From positions 1,666,501 to 1,730,500 of the forward strand of contig NZ_JASERT010000001.1 in the NCBI RefSeq assembly GCF_030027245.1: DNA of 64,000 nucleotides. The letters are read 5' to 3'. Source of the stretch: Asticcacaulis sp. EMRT-3 (GTDB taxonomy: Bacteria > Pseudomonadota > Alphaproteobacteria > Caulobacterales > Caulobacteraceae). Positions 29,655 through 39,282 of the stretch are shown here, one piece after another. Below the pieces are notes generated by a model that did not search any database, was not told where the DNA came from, and saw only the letters and a list, made by a program, of their open reading frames with translations. How positions within the stretch are numbered: position 1 is the first letter of the stretch; every line of letters begins with the position of its first letter. A program made the position numbers and the translations under genes.

Positions 29655-30416
29655 ATGCCCGAAACTGAAAAAACATCCGGTAAGTACCGCGCGCCCGCCC
29701 TCGAAAAAGGGCTGGATGTCCTCGAACTGCTGGCCAGCGCCAAGACGCCGATGACCCTGTCGCAGATCAGCGCCCGACTGACGCGCTCGGTCAGCGAACT
29801 GTTCCGCATGGTGCAGGTGCTGGAGGCGCGCGGCTATGTCGGCCTGTCGCCCGCCGGCGATGGGTTTGAGCTGACCAACAAACTGTTTTCACTGGGAATT
29901 TCTCGCGGCCCCAGCCAGAACCTGCTGGCCAGCGCCCTGCCCCTGATGCAGGCTTTGAGCGAAGACACGCGCCAGGCCTGCCATCTGGCCATCGTTTCCG
30001 ACGACCGCATGGTGGTGATCGCCCGCGTTGAAGCGCCCGGCGATCTCGGCTTTTCGGTGCGTATCGGTTATCAGCGGCCGCTGGCCCACTCCACGTCCGG
30101 CCTTGTCATCTACGCCTTCCAGAAGCCGAAGATCCGCGAACAGTGGCGCGCCTTCCTGCGCCCTGGCCTGACGCAGGAGGAATGGGCGGTGTTTGAAACC
30201 CAGTCCGAACGCGCCCTGGCTCAGGGTCATTTCACGGCGAAAAGCGAATATATCGACGGCATTATCGATCTTTCGTGCCCGATTGCCAATGATGCCGGGG
30301 TCATTGCCGCCCTGACCATGCCCTATATCCACGTCCATGACGGACTTACCCAGAGCGAGGCTCTGGCCAGACTGAAGGCCACCGGCCAGCTCTTGAGCAA
30401 GGCCCTCGGCGGATGA
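29655..30416 (+). CDS. IclR-family transcriptional regulator
   Basis: A 253-residue regulator with an N-terminal winged helix (LEKGLDVLELLASAKTPMTL then SQISARLTRSVSELFRMVQVL, about residues 17-55) and a C-terminal effector domain (CHLAIVSDDRMVVIARVEAP, then RPLAHSTSGLVIYAF). The ATG at 29655 is preferred to a TTG six codons earlier. It lies inside the operon, 14 bases after the lactonase gene and overlapping the next gene (ATGA), so it likely senses a pathway intermediate and controls its own operon. Confidence 0.92.
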   Translation: MPETEKTSGKYRAPALEKGLDVLELLASAKTPMTLSQISARLTRSVSELFRMVQVLEARGYVGLSPAGDGFELTNKLFSLGISRGPSQNLLASALPLMQALSEDTRQACHLAIVSDDRMVVIARVEAPGDLGFSVRIGYQRPLAHSTSGLVIYAFQKPKIREQWRAFLRPGLTQEEWAVFETQSERALAQGHFTAKSEYIDGIIDLSCPIANDAGVIAALTMPYIHVHDGLTQSEALARLKATGQLLSKALGG

Positions 30417-30727
30417 GTAACGGCGCACACCTAAGCCCCTTCATCCTGCTCCATGCCGACGACAATGTGCTGGTCTGCCGGGAAAGCGCGCCTGCCGGTG
30501 CGGCCTTCATAATTGATGGCGAAAAGGTGAGCTTAAGCGAAGCTATTACGGTCGGTCACAAGATCGCCCGCCGTGATCTCAATCCCGGCGACAAGGTGAT
30601 CAAATACGGTGCGCCGATCGGCTCAATGACCGCCCCTGCCTTACGCGGCGCGCATGTTCACATGCACAATATGCAAAGCGATTATCTGTCTTCCCATACC
30701 CGAGAGGCCACAGGCCATGTCCACTGA
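30413..30727 (+). CDS. UxaA-type dehydratase, small (SAF-domain) subunit
   Basis: The 104-residue protein matches the N-terminal SAF domain of altronate/galactarate dehydratases: FILLHADDNVLVC, then GHKIARRDLNPGDKVIKYG and PIGSMTAPALRGAHVHMHNM. In most bacteria this domain is fused to the catalytic part; here it is a separate gene overlapping the next by 11 bases. It likely forms a two-subunit sugar-acid dehydratase with the product of 30717-31940. By context it would dehydrate the sugar acid released by the lactonase. Confidence 0.88.
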   Translation: MSNGAHLSPFILLHADDNVLVCRESAPAGAAFIIDGEKVSLSEAITVGHKIARRDLNPGDKVIKYGAPIGSMTAPALRGAHVHMHNMQSDYLSSHTREATGHVH

Positions 30728-31940
30728 CTATCCCGCGTTTCCGGTTTTCGACGGCTATCTGCGCCGCGATGGCCGGAAGGGAATCCGCAATATCATCGTC
30801 GTCGGCTATCTGGTCGAATGTGCCCATCATGTGGCGCGCCGTATCGTCGAAATGCCGGGCCACGATGATGTGCATCTGATCGGCTTTCCCGGCTGCTATC
30901 CCAATTCTTACGCCTACCGCATGATGGAGGCCCTGACCACGCACCCCAATGTCGGCGGGGTTGTGCTGGTCAGTCTGGGCTGCGAAGGCTTCAACCGCGA
31001 AGACCTGAAGCACCATATCGCGGCGTCGGGGCGGCCGGTCGAAACCTTCGTCATCCAGCAAAGCGGCGGCACGCGCGCCACGATTCAGGCAGGCGTGGCG
31101 GCAGTAGAACGCATCCGCGCTCAGGCAGCGCAAACCCCGCGCGTGGCAATGGATGTCAGCGAACTGGTCATCGGCACGATCTGCGGCGGTTCGGACGGCA
31201 CATCGGGCATCACCGCCAATCCGGCGGTCGGGCGCGCCTTCGACACGCTGGGCGCGGCGGGCGCGGCCTGTATTTTTGAGGAAACCGGTGAGCTGGTCGG
31301 CTGCGAAACCATCATGGCCTCGCGCGCCATCACGCCCGAACTGGGCGCGGAACTGATGCGCAGCGTGCAGAAGGCCGAGGCCTATTATACGGTGATGGGC
31401 TATGGTTCCTTCGCACCCGGCAATGCCGAGGGCGGCCTGACCACCCAGGAAGAAAAATCGATGGGGGCCTATTCCAAATCAGGCTCGGCGCCGATTGTCG
31501 GCATCCTCAAACCCGGTGATCTGCCGCCTTCGGGCGGGCTGTACCTGATGGATGTGGTGCCTGATGGCGAGCCGCGCTTCGGCTTTCCCAACATATCCGA
31601 CAATGCCGAGATCGTTGAGCTGATCGCCTGCGGGGCGCACCTGACCATCTTCACCACTGGACGCGGCAGCGTGGTCGGTTCGGCCATTTCGCCGGTCATC
31701 AAGGTGTGCGCCAATCCCGAAACCTATCGCCGCCTGTCCGACGACATGGACATCGACGCCGGACGGATCATGGAAGGCCGCGCCACGCTCGATCAGGTCG
31801 GGGCCGAGATTACCGATCTGGTCATGCGCGTCGCCGCCGGTGCGCGCACGGTATCCGAAGAGATGGGCCATCAGGAATTCATCCTGACCTACAAGACCTT
31901 CGAACCGGTCGGCCCGGCTTGCCTGCCCCTGCGCGGGTAA
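30717..31940 (+). CDS. UxaA-type dehydratase, large subunit
   Basis: The 407-residue protein corresponds to the catalytic part of altronate/galactarate dehydratases (UxaA/GarD C-terminal region): GYLRRDGRKGIRNIIVVGYL, FPGCYPNSYA, VLVSLGCEGFN, VIQQSGGTRATIQAG, GTICGGSDGTSGITANPAVG and EETGELVGCE. Several conserved Cys could bind an iron centre, as in GarD. The ATG at 30717 overlaps the small-subunit gene. With an SDR downstream that resembles 2-keto-3-deoxy-L-fuconate dehydrogenase, it may stand in for an enolase-family fuconate dehydratase; this is inference. Confidence 0.88.
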   Translation: MSTDYPAFPVFDGYLRRDGRKGIRNIIVVGYLVECAHHVARRIVEMPGHDDVHLIGFPGCYPNSYAYRMMEALTTHPNVGGVVLVSLGCEGFNREDLKHHIAASGRPVETFVIQQSGGTRATIQAGVAAVERIRAQAAQTPRVAMDVSELVIGTICGGSDGTSGITANPAVGRAFDTLGAAGAACIFEETGELVGCETIMASRAITPELGAELMRSVQKAEAYYTVMGYGSFAPGNAEGGLTTQEEKSMGAYSKSGSAPIVGILKPGDLPPSGGLYLMDVVPDGEPRFGFPNISDNAEIVELIACGAHLTIFTTGRGSVVGSAISPVIKVCANPETYRRLSDDMDIDAGRIMEGRATLDQVGAEITDLVMRVAAGARTVSEEMGHQEFILTYKTFEPVGPACLPLRG

Positions 31941-32007
31941 GCAGGCTTTTTAGCAGATCAGACGCCGCATGGCTCGCCCAAACGTGGGCGGCGTGCGGTC
32001 GCACTTG

Positions 32008-32781
<774 letters not shown>

Positions 32782-32836
32782 CCTTTCGCCGCCGTTGCAA
32801 CATCCCTAAATAGACGGCGTTAAAGGAACCTCCCCC

Positions 32837-33649
32837 ATGACGCCGCCTGATACCCTGTCCGTCCATTCCGCAGAGCCTTTGCTGCACATCCGCGATGCCT
32901 CGGTGGTGCGCGGCACCCGCGCCCTGATCGACCATTTAAACCTCGATCTGATGCCGGGCCAGCACACGGCGATTCTGGGCCCCAACGGTTCGGGCAAGTC
33001 CACCCTCGTCAAGCTGATCACGCGCCAGCTCTATCCGCTGGCGGGGGGTGAGGTGCGCATCTTCGGTCAGGATCGCTGGAACGTGGCCGAGCTGCGCAGC
33101 CTGATGGGCATTGTGTCGTCGGCCATGCAGCTCGATTTCGACGCCCATCCGCCGCTGGAGGCTTTCGACTGCGTGGTGTCGGGCTTTTTCGCAGCGCGCG
33201 GCCTGTGGAAGAACCATAAGGTGACCGACGAGATGCGGGTGCGCGCCACGGAAGCCCTGCACAGCGCAGGGGCCGCCCACCTGACGGGCCGTGATATGTC
33301 GAGCCTGTCCACCGGCGAAGCGCGCCGTGTGCTGATCGCGCGCGCTCTGGTGCATCGTCCCCGCGCCCTGTTGCTCGATGAACCGTGCGCCGGTCTGGAT
33401 CCGGCGGCGCGGCGCAGCTTTCTTGAATCGCTGCGCGGTGTGGCGGCCACCACCACCCTGGTGCTGGTCACCCACCATATCGAGGAAATCCTGCCTGAGA
33501 TCGGCCATATCGTCATGCTGAAAGACGGTCGGGTGTTCCGCGAAGGCGACAAGGCCGATCTGCTGACCAGCGATGCCTTAAGCGCCCTGTTCGGTATGCC
33601 GGTGGCCACCCGGCAGCGCGGCCTGTGGTATCACGCCACGGTCGATTGA
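32837..33649 (+). CDS. Orphan ABC transporter ATP-binding protein
   Basis: A 270-residue single ATPase domain with Walker A LGPNGSGKST near residues 51-60, signature LSTGEARRVLIARAL and Walker B ALLLDEPCAGLD. No permease or binding-protein gene is near, so its partner is unknown; the sequence style resembles YlmA/ModF-like ATPases. Its 3' end overlaps the convergent otsA gene by 19 bases. It has its own start after a 55-base gap from the SDR gene and need not belong to the sugar cluster. Confidence 0.88.
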   Translation: MTPPDTLSVHSAEPLLHIRDASVVRGTRALIDHLNLDLMPGQHTAILGPNGSGKSTLVKLITRQLYPLAGGEVRIFGQDRWNVAELRSLMGIVSSAMQLDFDAHPPLEAFDCVVSGFFAARGLWKNHKVTDEMRVRATEALHSAGAAHLTGRDMSSLSTGEARRVLIARALVHRPRALLLDEPCAGLDPAARRSFLESLRGVAATTTLVLVTHHIEEILPEIGHIVMLKDGRVFREGDKADLLTSDALSALFGMPVATRQRGLWYHATVD

Positions 33650-35076
33650 ATCTTCGCCCCCGGCGTCATGCTCATCGGCACGACACGCGGCCTTTCGGGC
33701 ACGACCGGGGCTTTCAGCAAGGACACAAAGTCGTCGCGCCAGCGCGACACGTCGCTCTTTTGCACCTTGTCCATCAGCAGTTCCCAGCGGGTCTTGCGTT
33801 CCTTGAGCGGCATGGACAGCCCCTTGCGGATCGCTTCGGCCACGTCTTCACGGCTCATCGGATTGACGATCAGCGCCTCCTTCATCTGCTCGGCGGCGCC
33901 GGCAAATTCCGACAGCACCAGCACGCCCGGATCTTCGGGCGGTTGCGAGGCGACATATTCCTTGGCGACCAGATTCATGCCGTCGCGCAAAGGCGTCACC
34001 AGCCCGACATGGGCCGAGGCATAGATGCCCGCCAGTTCATCGCGGCGATAGGGCCGGTTGACATAGCGCAAAGGCACCCAGTCAACCGTGGCGTGGGCGC
34101 CGTTGATCTGGCCGGAGATCGTATCGAGGCGTTCGCGCAAGTCCTGATAGGCGTCCACCGCATCGCGTGAGCGCGTGGCGATTTGCAGCATGAAGACCTG
34201 GGTGTGCAGGTCTTCATATTTGTCGAGCAGGGTTTCATAGGCCGAGAAGCGCTCTTCCAGACCCTTGGAATAGTCGAGCCGGTCAACGCCGAGGATCATC
34301 TTGCGCCCGGCCTGACTGGTGATCATCAGCTTGCGGAATTCCTCAGCCTTGTCGCTTTTCAGCGTTTCGGCGAAATCGGCGGCGTCGATGCCAATCGGGA
34401 AGGCCTTGACGCGCGTGGTCTGGCCACCGGCGCGCACAATGCCGTTATCAAAAGCCTCGGCTTCGAGATCGTGAATGACATAGTCGTTGAAAGCCTCGGC
34501 GTCGTCCTCGGTCTGGAAGCCGATCAGATCGTAGCTGAACATCGATTCAACCAGTTCGGCGTGGCGCGGCAGGGTGTTGAGGACGCGCCGCGTCGGCCAG
34601 GGGATGTGCAAAAAGAAGCCGATGCGGTTCTTGACGCCGCGTTTGCGCAGTTCGCGGCCAAGCGGGATCAGGTGATAGTCCTGCACCCAGATGATGTCGT
34701 CGGGCCCGATCAGCGGCAAAAGCGTTTCGGCGAAGCGCGTATTGACGCGCTCATAACCCTCATCGAAGCTGCGCTCATAATTGACCAGATCGGTACGGTA
34801 GTGGAAGAGCGGCCACAGGGTGCGGTTGGCATAGCCGTTATAATATTCCTCACGATCCTGTTCTTCCAGATCGAGCAGGGCGACGGTGACCCCGCCCACC
34901 ACCTGCATCGACATCTGGCCGGTATATTGCTCGACCGTTTCGCCGCTCCAGCCGAACCACAACCCCTTATCCTCGCGCAGGGCGGCAGATAAGGCCATAG
35001 CCAGACCGCCAGAGGTGCCGACGCCGGTATCGGCGGGCGGATTAACGCGATTGGAAACAACGATCAGACGGCTCAA
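33631..35076 (-). CDS. otsA: Trehalose-6-phosphate synthase
   Basis: A GT20 enzyme that joins UDP-glucose and glucose-6-phosphate. The 481-residue protein shows VSNRVNPP at the start, [47 protein letters not shown], the nucleotide-sugar block [17 protein letters not shown] and [18 protein letters not shown]. The start is TTG at 35076, preceded by GGAG; it overlaps the otsB stop in TTGA, so the two are coupled. Trehalose made by OtsA and OtsB is a compatible solute. The pair sits beside a GH15 enzyme gene. Confidence 0.97.
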   Translation of the reverse strand: MSRLIVVSNRVNPPADTGVGTSGGLAMALSAALREDKGLWFGWSGETVEQYTGQMSMQVVGGVTVALLDLEEQDREEYYNGYANRTLWPLFHYRTDLVNYERSFDEGYERVNTRFAETLLPLIGPDDIIWVQDYHLIPLGRELRKRGVKNRIGFFLHIPWPTRRVLNTLPRHAELVESMFSYDLIGFQTEDDAEAFNDYVIHDLEAEAFDNGIVRAGGQTTRVKAFPIGIDAADFAETLKSDKAEEFRKLMITSQAGRKMILGVDRLDYSKGLEERFSAYETLLDKYEDLHTQVFMLQIATRSRDAVDAYQDLRERLDTISGQINGAHATVDWVPLRYVNRPYRRDELAGIYASAHVGLVTPLRDGMNLVAKEYVASQPPEDPGVLVLSEFAGAAEQMKEALIVNPMSREDVAEAIRKGLSMPLKERKTRWELLMDKVQKSDVSRWRDDFVSLLKAPVVPERPRVVPMSMTPGAKIQSTVA

Positions 35077-35846
35077 AGCTTGTACTCCAGCAGCAGATTT
35101 TCAGTAAGAAGCAGATCCTGCAACCATTCGATGACGGCAACGGACGACTCCAGACGATATTGCGCCCGCGACGGACGGGGCGGGCCGACGAGTATGCCGT
35201 AACCGCCCAGATCGACGGCGGCGCGGAAACCATCCTCGTCGGTCAGGTCGTCGCCGACAAAGACCGGCTGGAAACCGGAAAAGGGGGCCTCATCCATAAA
35301 GGCGGCAAGCGCCTGCCCCTTGTCAGCCCCCAGCGTGACCAGTTCGGCGACGCAGGTGCCGAATTGCAGCTTCAGGCCGGTGGCGCGCGCCAGTTCCATC
35401 GCCAGCGCCTGCACATCGGCCTCGGCCTGCGGGGCGTTACGATAATGCAGGGCGACGCTGAGCGGCTTGTGCTCAACCAGCACGCCTGGGCGGGTTTGCG
35501 CGAAATCTTCAAAGGCCGCCGTCGCCACCCTGACGCCCGGATGCGGCGGCACCGCCATGACATGGCCACGCGCATCGCGGCGTTGCAGGCCATGACTGCC
35601 CGCCAGGCACAGCACCTGATTATCCAGAATACGGTCGAGATCAGAGATCGAACGCCCGCTGATCACCGCCAGACGGCCATGCAGGCGACGGGCAAGCTGA
35701 TGCAGCAGGCCATTGCGCTGCGAATCGGGGCCAACGCCCTGCGGCACATCCGTAAAGGGGGCCAGCGTGCCATCGAGATCGAGAAACAGGGCGATGCGAT
35801 CAAGCGGCAAAGTCATGGGCAGGTCGGAGGTTGGGCCGGTACTCAT
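35073..35846 (-). CDS. otsB: Trehalose-6-phosphate phosphatase
   Basis: A HAD-superfamily phosphatase of 257 residues that removes the phosphate from trehalose-6-phosphate. The nucleophile motif FLDLDGTLAPF is near residues 17-27, VISGRSISDLD follows, then AGSHGLQRRDARGHV, and PVFVGDDLTDEDGFRAA carries the Asp pair that binds Mg. It is the first gene of the otsB-otsA pair. Confidence 0.96.
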   Translation of the reverse strand: MSTGPTSDLPMTLPLDRIALFLDLDGTLAPFTDVPQGVGPDSQRNGLLHQLARRLHGRLAVISGRSISDLDRILDNQVLCLAGSHGLQRRDARGHVMAVPPHPGVRVATAAFEDFAQTRPGVLVEHKPLSVALHYRNAPQAEADVQALAMELARATGLKLQFGTCVAELVTLGADKGQALAAFMDEAPFSGFQPVFVGDDLTDEDGFRAAVDLGGYGILVGPPRPSRAQYRLESSVAVIEWLQDLLLTENLLLEYKL

Positions 35847-36209
35847 TTTACCGCGCCCCCTTTACCGTATTGCGCACCGCACAAAACTGTCATCGCCACA
35901 CCGCTCCTCTTGTTACAGACGCGCCCCTTCAGTTGAAGCTGATCGAAACCTCACATCTCAAAAGCATTAAACCCTAGCATTTAGAATAATTTTTAAGAAA
36001 CCGAATAGATGTCTTGAAAATAAAAAAACCATAAATGCAAAACGGCAAGATAGTGACAAGGTAGTCGCCGAGACTCAATATGTCCAGACCATAACCTATG
36101 TTTTGCCGTATTCTCGCGTTTCTGTGATGCATCGCACCATATTTCGTGAATGGATCGTATGAGGCGATTGATGGTAAGCCATGCACTTGATCATGAAGGA
36201 TGACCGCAC
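35847..36209. other. Divergent promoter gap between otsB and the GH15 gene
   Basis: This 363-base gap is AT-rich from about 35940 to 36150. I see no clear hairpin terminator, no palindromic operator and no convincing promoter pair. A minus-strand frame at 35974-36324 runs into the GH15 gene and shows no family features, so it is not called. Confidence 0.45.
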
Positions 36210-38039
36210 TTGAACCCGTCCGACTCGCTGCCTCCGGCGCAACAGCCCGATCTCGATCTGGCCCCCATCGGCAATTGCAACGCCACAGCCCTGATCGACC
36301 GGCGCGGGCGTTTCGTCTGGTCATGTTATCCGCGCATTGATGGCGAACCGGTCTTTTCGGCCCTGCTGGAACCGGCCTGCGGCGGTTCGGAAAAGGCCGG
36401 CTACTGGGCCATCGAAATGACCGAGCTTAAGGAGATCCGGCAGGCTTACATCCGCAATACCGCCGTTTTGCGCACCGAAATGGAGGACATCCACGGGGCG
36501 ATGCTGGAGGTGTTCGACTTCGCGCCGCGTCTGTATAATCTCAACCGCACCTACCGCCCGTGGGCCTTTTTTCGCATCGTGCGCGCGCTGAAGGGTACGC
36601 CGCGCATCCGCATCCGCATGACGCCCACCGGCCATTATGGCCGCGAACCGGCGCGCGAAACCTTCGGCTCCAGCCATGTGCGCTATACCTGCGGCAACCA
36701 CACCCTGCGGCTGACCACCAATGCGCCGCTCAGCTATCTTGGCGACGGGGATGCACCGCCCTTCCGGCTGGAGCAGCCGCTGGCCTTTCACCTCGGCCCC
36801 GACGAGCCCTATCCCAGCGATGTGCTGGCCGATGCCATGCACATGATGCACGCCACCACCCAATACTGGCAGGCCTGGGTGCGCACCCTCACCCTGCCGC
36901 TGGAATGGCAGGAGGCGGTGATCCGCGCCGCCATCACGCTGAAAATGTGCGTCTTTGAAGATACCGGCGCCATCGTGGCGGCCATGACCACCTCGATCCC
37001 CGAAGCGGCCAATACCGGGCGCAACTGGGATTACCGCTATTGCTGGATTCGTGACGCCTATTATGTGGTGCGCGCGCTCAATCGCATGGGCGCGGCGGAC
37101 ATGCTGGAATCGTATCTCGTTTACTTACGCAATCTCGTTGATATGGCGGCGGGGGGGCATGTTCAGCCGCTCTATTCGGTCGGGCTGGAATCAAACCTGC
37201 CTGAGCGTATCGCGCCCGACCTCAAAGGCTATCGCGGCATGGGGCCGGTGCGCGTCGGCAATCAGGCCTATGAACATCACCAGCACGATGTCTATGGCCA
37301 GATCATCCTGCCGCTCACCCAGTCCTTCTTCGATCAGCGCCTGTTGCGCCTCGGCACCGAAGCCGATTTCCGCGCCATGGAAAAGGTCGGCGAGCGCGCC
37401 TTTGCGGTCTATGACCAGCCCGATGCCGGTTTGTGGGAGTTCCGCACCCGCGCCAGTGTCCATACCTATTCGGCGCTTCTGTGCTGGGCGGCGTGCGACC
37501 GGCTGGCCAATGCCGCCGAACGCCTGCACCTGCCCGACAGCGAAGCCCTGTGGACCGAGCGCGCCGCCATTATCCGCAAGGCCATCGAAGACAAGGCGTG
37601 GAACGCCGAACTGGGCATTTTCGCCGGTTCCTTTGGCGGCAGCGAGGTCGATGCCAGCCTGTTACAACTGTTCGAGCTGGGCTTTTTGCCCGCCGATGAT
37701 CCGCGCTGCGTCGCCACCTTCAAGGCGGTGGAGCGCCAGCTTCGCAAGGGCGACAACCTCTATCGCTACGCCGATCCTGACGATTTCGGTACGCCTGAGA
37801 CGGCGTTCAACTTCTGCACCTTCTGGTATATCGAGGCGCTGTACATGCAGGGCGAGATCGACGAGGCGCGCCGCCTGTTCGAAGCCATACTGGCCAGGCG
37901 CACCTCATCGGGTCTGCTGTCGGAGGACGTGCAGGTCGAAACCGGCGAATTATGGGGCAATTTTCCCCAAACCTATTCTCTGGTCGGCCTGATCACCTGC
38001 GCCACCCTTTTGTCGAAACCGTGGACGACGATACGCTAG
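36210..38039 (+). CDS. Glycoside hydrolase family 15 enzyme (glucoamylase or trehalase)
   Basis: A 609-residue GH15 protein: PIGNCNATALIDRRGRFVWS at the start is typical of bacterial GH15 proteins, the (alpha/alpha)6 catalytic domain contains GRNWDYRYCWIRDA with the substrate-binding Arg-Asp, and the C-terminus has GNFPQTYSLVGLI. The start is TTG at 36210, preceded by GAAGGA; ATG codons nearby are out of frame. Lying divergently next to otsBA, it may be a GH15 trehalase, as described for some actinobacteria and acidobacteria, rather than a starch enzyme. No signal peptide is seen. Its TAG stop lies within the first bases of a 117-bp repeat. Confidence 0.9.
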   Translation: MNPSDSLPPAQQPDLDLAPIGNCNATALIDRRGRFVWSCYPRIDGEPVFSALLEPACGGSEKAGYWAIEMTELKEIRQAYIRNTAVLRTEMEDIHGAMLEVFDFAPRLYNLNRTYRPWAFFRIVRALKGTPRIRIRMTPTGHYGREPARETFGSSHVRYTCGNHTLRLTTNAPLSYLGDGDAPPFRLEQPLAFHLGPDEPYPSDVLADAMHMMHATTQYWQAWVRTLTLPLEWQEAVIRAAITLKMCVFEDTGAIVAAMTTSIPEAANTGRNWDYRYCWIRDAYYVVRALNRMGAADMLESYLVYLRNLVDMAAGGHVQPLYSVGLESNLPERIAPDLKGYRGMGPVRVGNQAYEHHQHDVYGQIILPLTQSFFDQRLLRLGTEADFRAMEKVGERAFAVYDQPDAGLWEFRTRASVHTYSALLCWAACDRLANAAERLHLPDSEALWTERAAIIRKAIEDKAWNAELGIFAGSFGGSEVDASLLQLFELGFLPADDPRCVATFKAVERQLRKGDNLYRYADPDDFGTPETAFNFCTFWYIEALYMQGEIDEARRLFEAILARRTSSGLLSEDVQVETGELWGNFPQTYSLVGLITCATLLSKPWTTIR

Positions 38040-38152
38040 AGCAACGAGCGTTTAATTTGACTTACAAATTGAATGCGAGATGCGGAAAAACGTAAAATGT
38101 AGAGTGGGTTGCATTCCTTTGACCGATTCAATCAGAATGCAGACCGCTCTAG
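38036..38152 (-). repeat. 117-bp dispersed repeat, copy B
   Basis: Same element as copy A but inverted. Its first CTAG supplies the TAG stop of the GH15 gene, and its other end is five bases from the stop of the convergent unknown gene. It fills almost exactly the space between two gene ends and probably works as a bidirectional hairpin there. The stem has mismatches on the 3' arm compared with copy A. Confidence 0.9.
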
Positions 38153-38156
38153 AGGA

Positions 38157-39275
38157 TCAGCCCACCTCGTCGATGAAGATGCAGGCCAGGCTCTGGTCGA
38201 AATCGTGCAGGGTGTCGGCATATTCGAGTTGCGTCATGCGCTGGCCGGGCACGCCCATGCGATAGGCCCAGAAGGAGGCGATATGGGTGAGGATGCCGAC
38301 GCGCTCGCCCAGTTCGAAAAACAGCTTCGGCCCTTCGAGCAGGAAGTGGCGAAAAGGCGCCGGATTCTGGCCCTCGATCAGGGCCAGATAGGCTTCGTCA
38401 TAATGGAGCAGGCTCTGGCCGACATGATCGAGCGCGGTCAGGATGCGCTGTAACAGGCGCGGGCGCACCTCGTCGAGATAGGCCTGCAAGGCCTTATCGA
38501 CCATGCCCGACGCCCGATATTTCATCAGATTGTCGATCAGCGCGCGCAACTGGTCACGCAGTTCGAGATTGCGCCATTTGAAATAGAGAAAGCCGCGCCA
38601 CGAAAAAATGCCGTCGCTGAACTGGCTGGAACTGAGGCGCAGCGTGTCTTTCAGCGGCTCCAGTTCGTGATCGAGCCGGTCAGCCAGAATCTTGTCAGTG
38701 AAGCGCATGGCGGCATGGCTCTGGCCACCGGTAAAGGCGATATTGATCAGCCGTTCGATCTCGGCATTGGCAAAGGCGATCATGGCGGCGATGTCGCCAT
38801 TGGAAATCTTCAGATAGCAGCCCGCCGGTGATATGCCCTGCCGCGCCAGAGTTTCACGCAGGATGAACGGATCAAGCGACGGCAGGCTGTCGAGCAGGCG
38901 CAGCACTTCGAGATCGCGCTGGCCCGACACCTCCATCACATCGACAAAGGCGCGCATCTGCTTATCAAAGCCTGTCTGATTGACGAACAGGGATTCGCCG
39001 CCAAGCCGCAGATCCTGGCTTTCGAACGGCAGGATGATCTTGGTGGCCGAACGCCGTGGTTTGCCGAACAGTCCCACCTCATCGGGCCTGAGGCTGTGCT
39101 TGATCAGGATCGCCTTGTTGAGCTTGGGATTGTGAAAAAACGGCTTCAGCGCATAGTCGGGATCACGCGCGCAATGAACATAGACATGGTTGAGATTGAG
39201 GATGCGGCTGGTCGAGGCCGTTTCCGAAATATTGGCCAGGTTGCGAAAATCGCGTGAACGGCGGGCGGCGCACAT
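38157..39275 (-). CDS. Uncharacterised protein, first of a tandem paralogue pair
   Basis: A 372-residue soluble protein that I do not recognise. It is rich in Leu, Asp and Arg, with recognisable blocks SRILNLNHVYVHCA, LRLLDSLPSLDPFILRE, FSDGIFSWRGFLYFKWR and SFWAYRMGV. The same blocks occur in the downstream-numbered gene at 39283-40452, which is clearly a paralogue (about half of positions look identical). No signal peptide or membrane segment is seen. The two genes are seven bases apart and probably one operon; this gene is the intact member. Confidence 0.8.
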   Translation of the reverse strand: MCAARRSRDFRNLANISETASTSRILNLNHVYVHCARDPDYALKPFFHNPKLNKAILIKHSLRPDEVGLFGKPRRSATKIILPFESQDLRLGGESLFVNQTGFDKQMRAFVDVMEVSGQRDLEVLRLLDSLPSLDPFILRETLARQGISPAGCYLKISNGDIAAMIAFANAEIERLINIAFTGGQSHAAMRFTDKILADRLDHELEPLKDTLRLSSSQFSDGIFSWRGFLYFKWRNLELRDQLRALIDNLMKYRASGMVDKALQAYLDEVRPRLLQRILTALDHVGQSLLHYDEAYLALIEGQNPAPFRHFLLEGPKLFFELGERVGILTHIASFWAYRMGVPGQRMTQLEYADTLHDFDQSLACIFIDEVG

Positions 39276-39282
39276 TCAGGCC

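Noticed and set aside
35974..36324. 116-codon frame opposite the GH15 start
   Set aside because: The N-terminal third is a shadow of the GH15 gene, and the remainder is AT-rich with no family features.
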